Positions 14,457-15,631 of a DNA stretch of 15,631 nt are shown here, piece after piece. The DNA is from Burkholderiales bacterium UBA6064 (GTDB taxonomy: Bacteria > Pseudomonadota > Gammaproteobacteria > Burkholderiales > Burkholderiaceae_B), in the NCBI GenBank assembly GCA_002428895.1, contig DIYC01000160.1, positions 678-16,308 on the forward strand. The letters are read 5' to 3'. Made by a program: the position numbers and the translations under genes. The notes under the pieces were generated by a model that worked only from the letters and a program-made list of their open reading frames with translations, did not search any database and was not told the DNA's origin. Position 1 is the stretch's first letter. Each line of letters starts with the position of its first letter.

Positions 14457-15631
14457 GCTCAAGCTCTACCTCTTCCTTTTGCCATGAATTGTCTCTTGAT
14501 TGACATTCAACGCGATTCATTTGTAAACCCCTTTCTCCTAAAGTGACCCTCAACGGCACACCTATAAGCTCCCAGTCAGCAAACATAACGCCTGGGCGTT
14601 CGTCGCGATCATCAAGAACGACCTCAATACCTGCTTTTAACAGGTCATGATAAATAAAATCACACACTTTTTGTACCTGTTCAGACTTTTTATATCCGAT
14701 TGGGCATAAAACCACCTCAAATGGGGTAATCGCCATGGGCCAGACAATACCGCGATCATCGTGATTTTGCTCAATCGCTGCACCCATAATTCGAGTCACA
14801 CCAATCCCATAACAGCCCATTTGCATCAGAGCAGGCCTACCCCCTTCATCTAAAAAAGTAGCCTGTAATGCTTGTGAATATTTAGTCCCCAAATAAAACA
14901 CATGCCCAACTTCAATCCCTCTACAAATCGACAACATACCCCGACCATCAGGCGACAAATCACCTTCCACAACATTACGAAGATCAACGACCTCACTAGG
15001 CTCGGGTAAATCACGCCCCCAATTAACCCCCGTTAGATGATAATCGGGCTTATTGGCACCACAGATAAAATTAGCCATACCCGCAACACAACGATCAACA
15101 ATCAGACGAATGAATGGTTTTACCGATAAGCCAACCGGCCCAATAAATCCTGGTGAACAACCTAAATAATGTTGTACCTCATCGTGTGTTGCTAAGCGAA
15201 GTGAGCTCATTTGATCAAGCTTCGCCAATTTAATTTCATTTATTTCATGATCACCTCGAACCAGCACCAGCACAGGGTATTTAGATGCGTTTTGGCCTTC
15301 AGCAGCTTCTGCTTGATTCATAAACAATACCGCCTTGACACTCTGCGCCAACGACACACCCAATTGTTGCGTAACCTGCTCACAGGTTACTTGACCAGGG
15401 GTATGCACTTGAACCATGGATGCGGAGGCTTGCGGACGATTAATTTCTTGGTACAGCGCTTCAGCAAGCTCCACATTGGCGGCATAATCTGAGTTGGGGC
15501 AATACGCAATTGCATCTTCCCCAGTATCGGCAATCACATGAAACTCATGGCTTCTTGTGCCACCAATCGAACCTGAATCGGCTCTTACCGCACGAAAATT
15601 GAGACCCAATTGCGTAAAAATAGCCTGATAT
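14404..15631 (-). CDS. proS: Prolyl-tRNA synthetase, C-terminal part (cut by window edge)
   Basis: About 409 residues of the C-terminal part; the frame stays open to the window edge and no start is inside. The enzyme joins proline to tRNA-Pro. The fragment begins in the class II catalytic core with [13 protein letters not shown] and HEFHVIAD. It then has the YbaK-like editing domain insert (roughly 14780-15430 region, with [14 protein letters not shown] and GFIGPVGL) that removes mischarged Ala. The core resumes with motif 3 GCYGIGVTR and ends in an HGTP anticodon-binding domain ([11 protein letters not shown] onwards, with [19 protein letters not shown]). This is the long bacterial ProRS type. 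The apparent Met of the in-window reading frame at 15609 is an internal Leu codon (TTG), not a start. It overlaps the lytic transglycosylase gene, so the two may be cotranscribed. Confidence 0.96.
   Translation of the reverse strand, partial: YQAIFTQLGLNFRAVRADSGSIGGTRSHEFHVIADTGEDAIAYCPNSDYAANVELAEALYQEINRPQASASMVQVHTPGQVTCEQVTQQLGVSLAQSVKAVLFMNQAEAAEGQNASKYPVLVLVRGDHEINEIKLAKLDQMSSLRLATHDEVQHYLGCSPGFIGPVGLSVKPFIRLIVDRCVAGMANFICGANKPDYHLTGVNWGRDLPEPSEVVDLRNVVEGDLSPDGRGMLSICRGIEVGHVFYLGTKYSQALQATFLDEGGRPALMQMGCYGIGVTRIMGAAIEQNHDDRGIVWPMAITPFEVVLCPIGYKKSEQVQKVCDFIYHDLLKAGIEVVLDDRDERPGVMFADWELIGVPLRVTLGERGLQMNRVECQSRDNSWQKEEVELEHVVQLVVKAVLDRRVVQ

Noticed and set aside
15607..15609. Start codon of proS within the window
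   Set aside because: The TTG is an internal Leu in the conserved ProRS core and the frame continues to the window edge.
1..15631. CRISPR arrays, tRNA or rRNA genes, transposases, retron reverse transcriptase
   Set aside because: I saw no regularly spaced repeats, cloverleaf-like sequence, rRNA-like stretches, or transposase or reverse transcriptase motifs in any of the reading frames examined.

Overview
The window looks like a chromosomal segment of a low-GC (by eye about 40-45%) betaproteobacterium of the order Burkholderiales. The main clue is the gene order on the right: prolyl-tRNA synthetase (proS), lytic transglycosylase, ffh, a CcsA/YpjD-type membrane protein, a small PP0621-like protein, ampD, nrdA and nrdB. 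I recognise this order from Burkholderiales such as Polynucleobacter and its relatives. The genus cannot be fixed from this sequence alone.

Left third (1-4956) is accessory sequence. It opens with an overlapping two-gene module: an ABC/OLD-type AAA ATPase followed by a DUF4276 protein that looks TOPRIM-like. This is the layout of split ATPase-nuclease defence systems. Two minus-strand membrane genes follow: a small bacterial PH-domain protein and an unrecognised five-helix membrane protein whose promoter region carries repeated palindromes. Next come a small plus-strand gene with a ribbon-helix-helix-like pattern and a minus-strand gene for a polar, basic, Cys-free protein. The two converge on a shared hairpin.

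Middle (4870-10612) is the class Ia ribonucleotide reductase locus, transcribed leftward. nrdA has two candidate NrdR boxes spaced 31 bp apart and, further upstream, a cluster of DnaA-box-like sequences. nrdB ends in a very strong hairpin terminator. Between nrdA and nrdB, on the same strand, sits an Abi_2 (AbiD/AbiF) protein with an intact HEPN RNase motif. It appears to interrupt the nrdAB unit with a candidate phage-defence gene.

Right third (10613-15631) is housekeeping sequence. ccsA/ypjD, the PP0621-like gene and ampD form a tight leftward operon. ffh is divergent from it. A lytic transglycosylase gene and the 3' part of proS converge on ffh. The most interesting material is the ATPase-DUF4276 pair, the HEPN gene inside the nrd locus, and the DnaA/NrdR control region.
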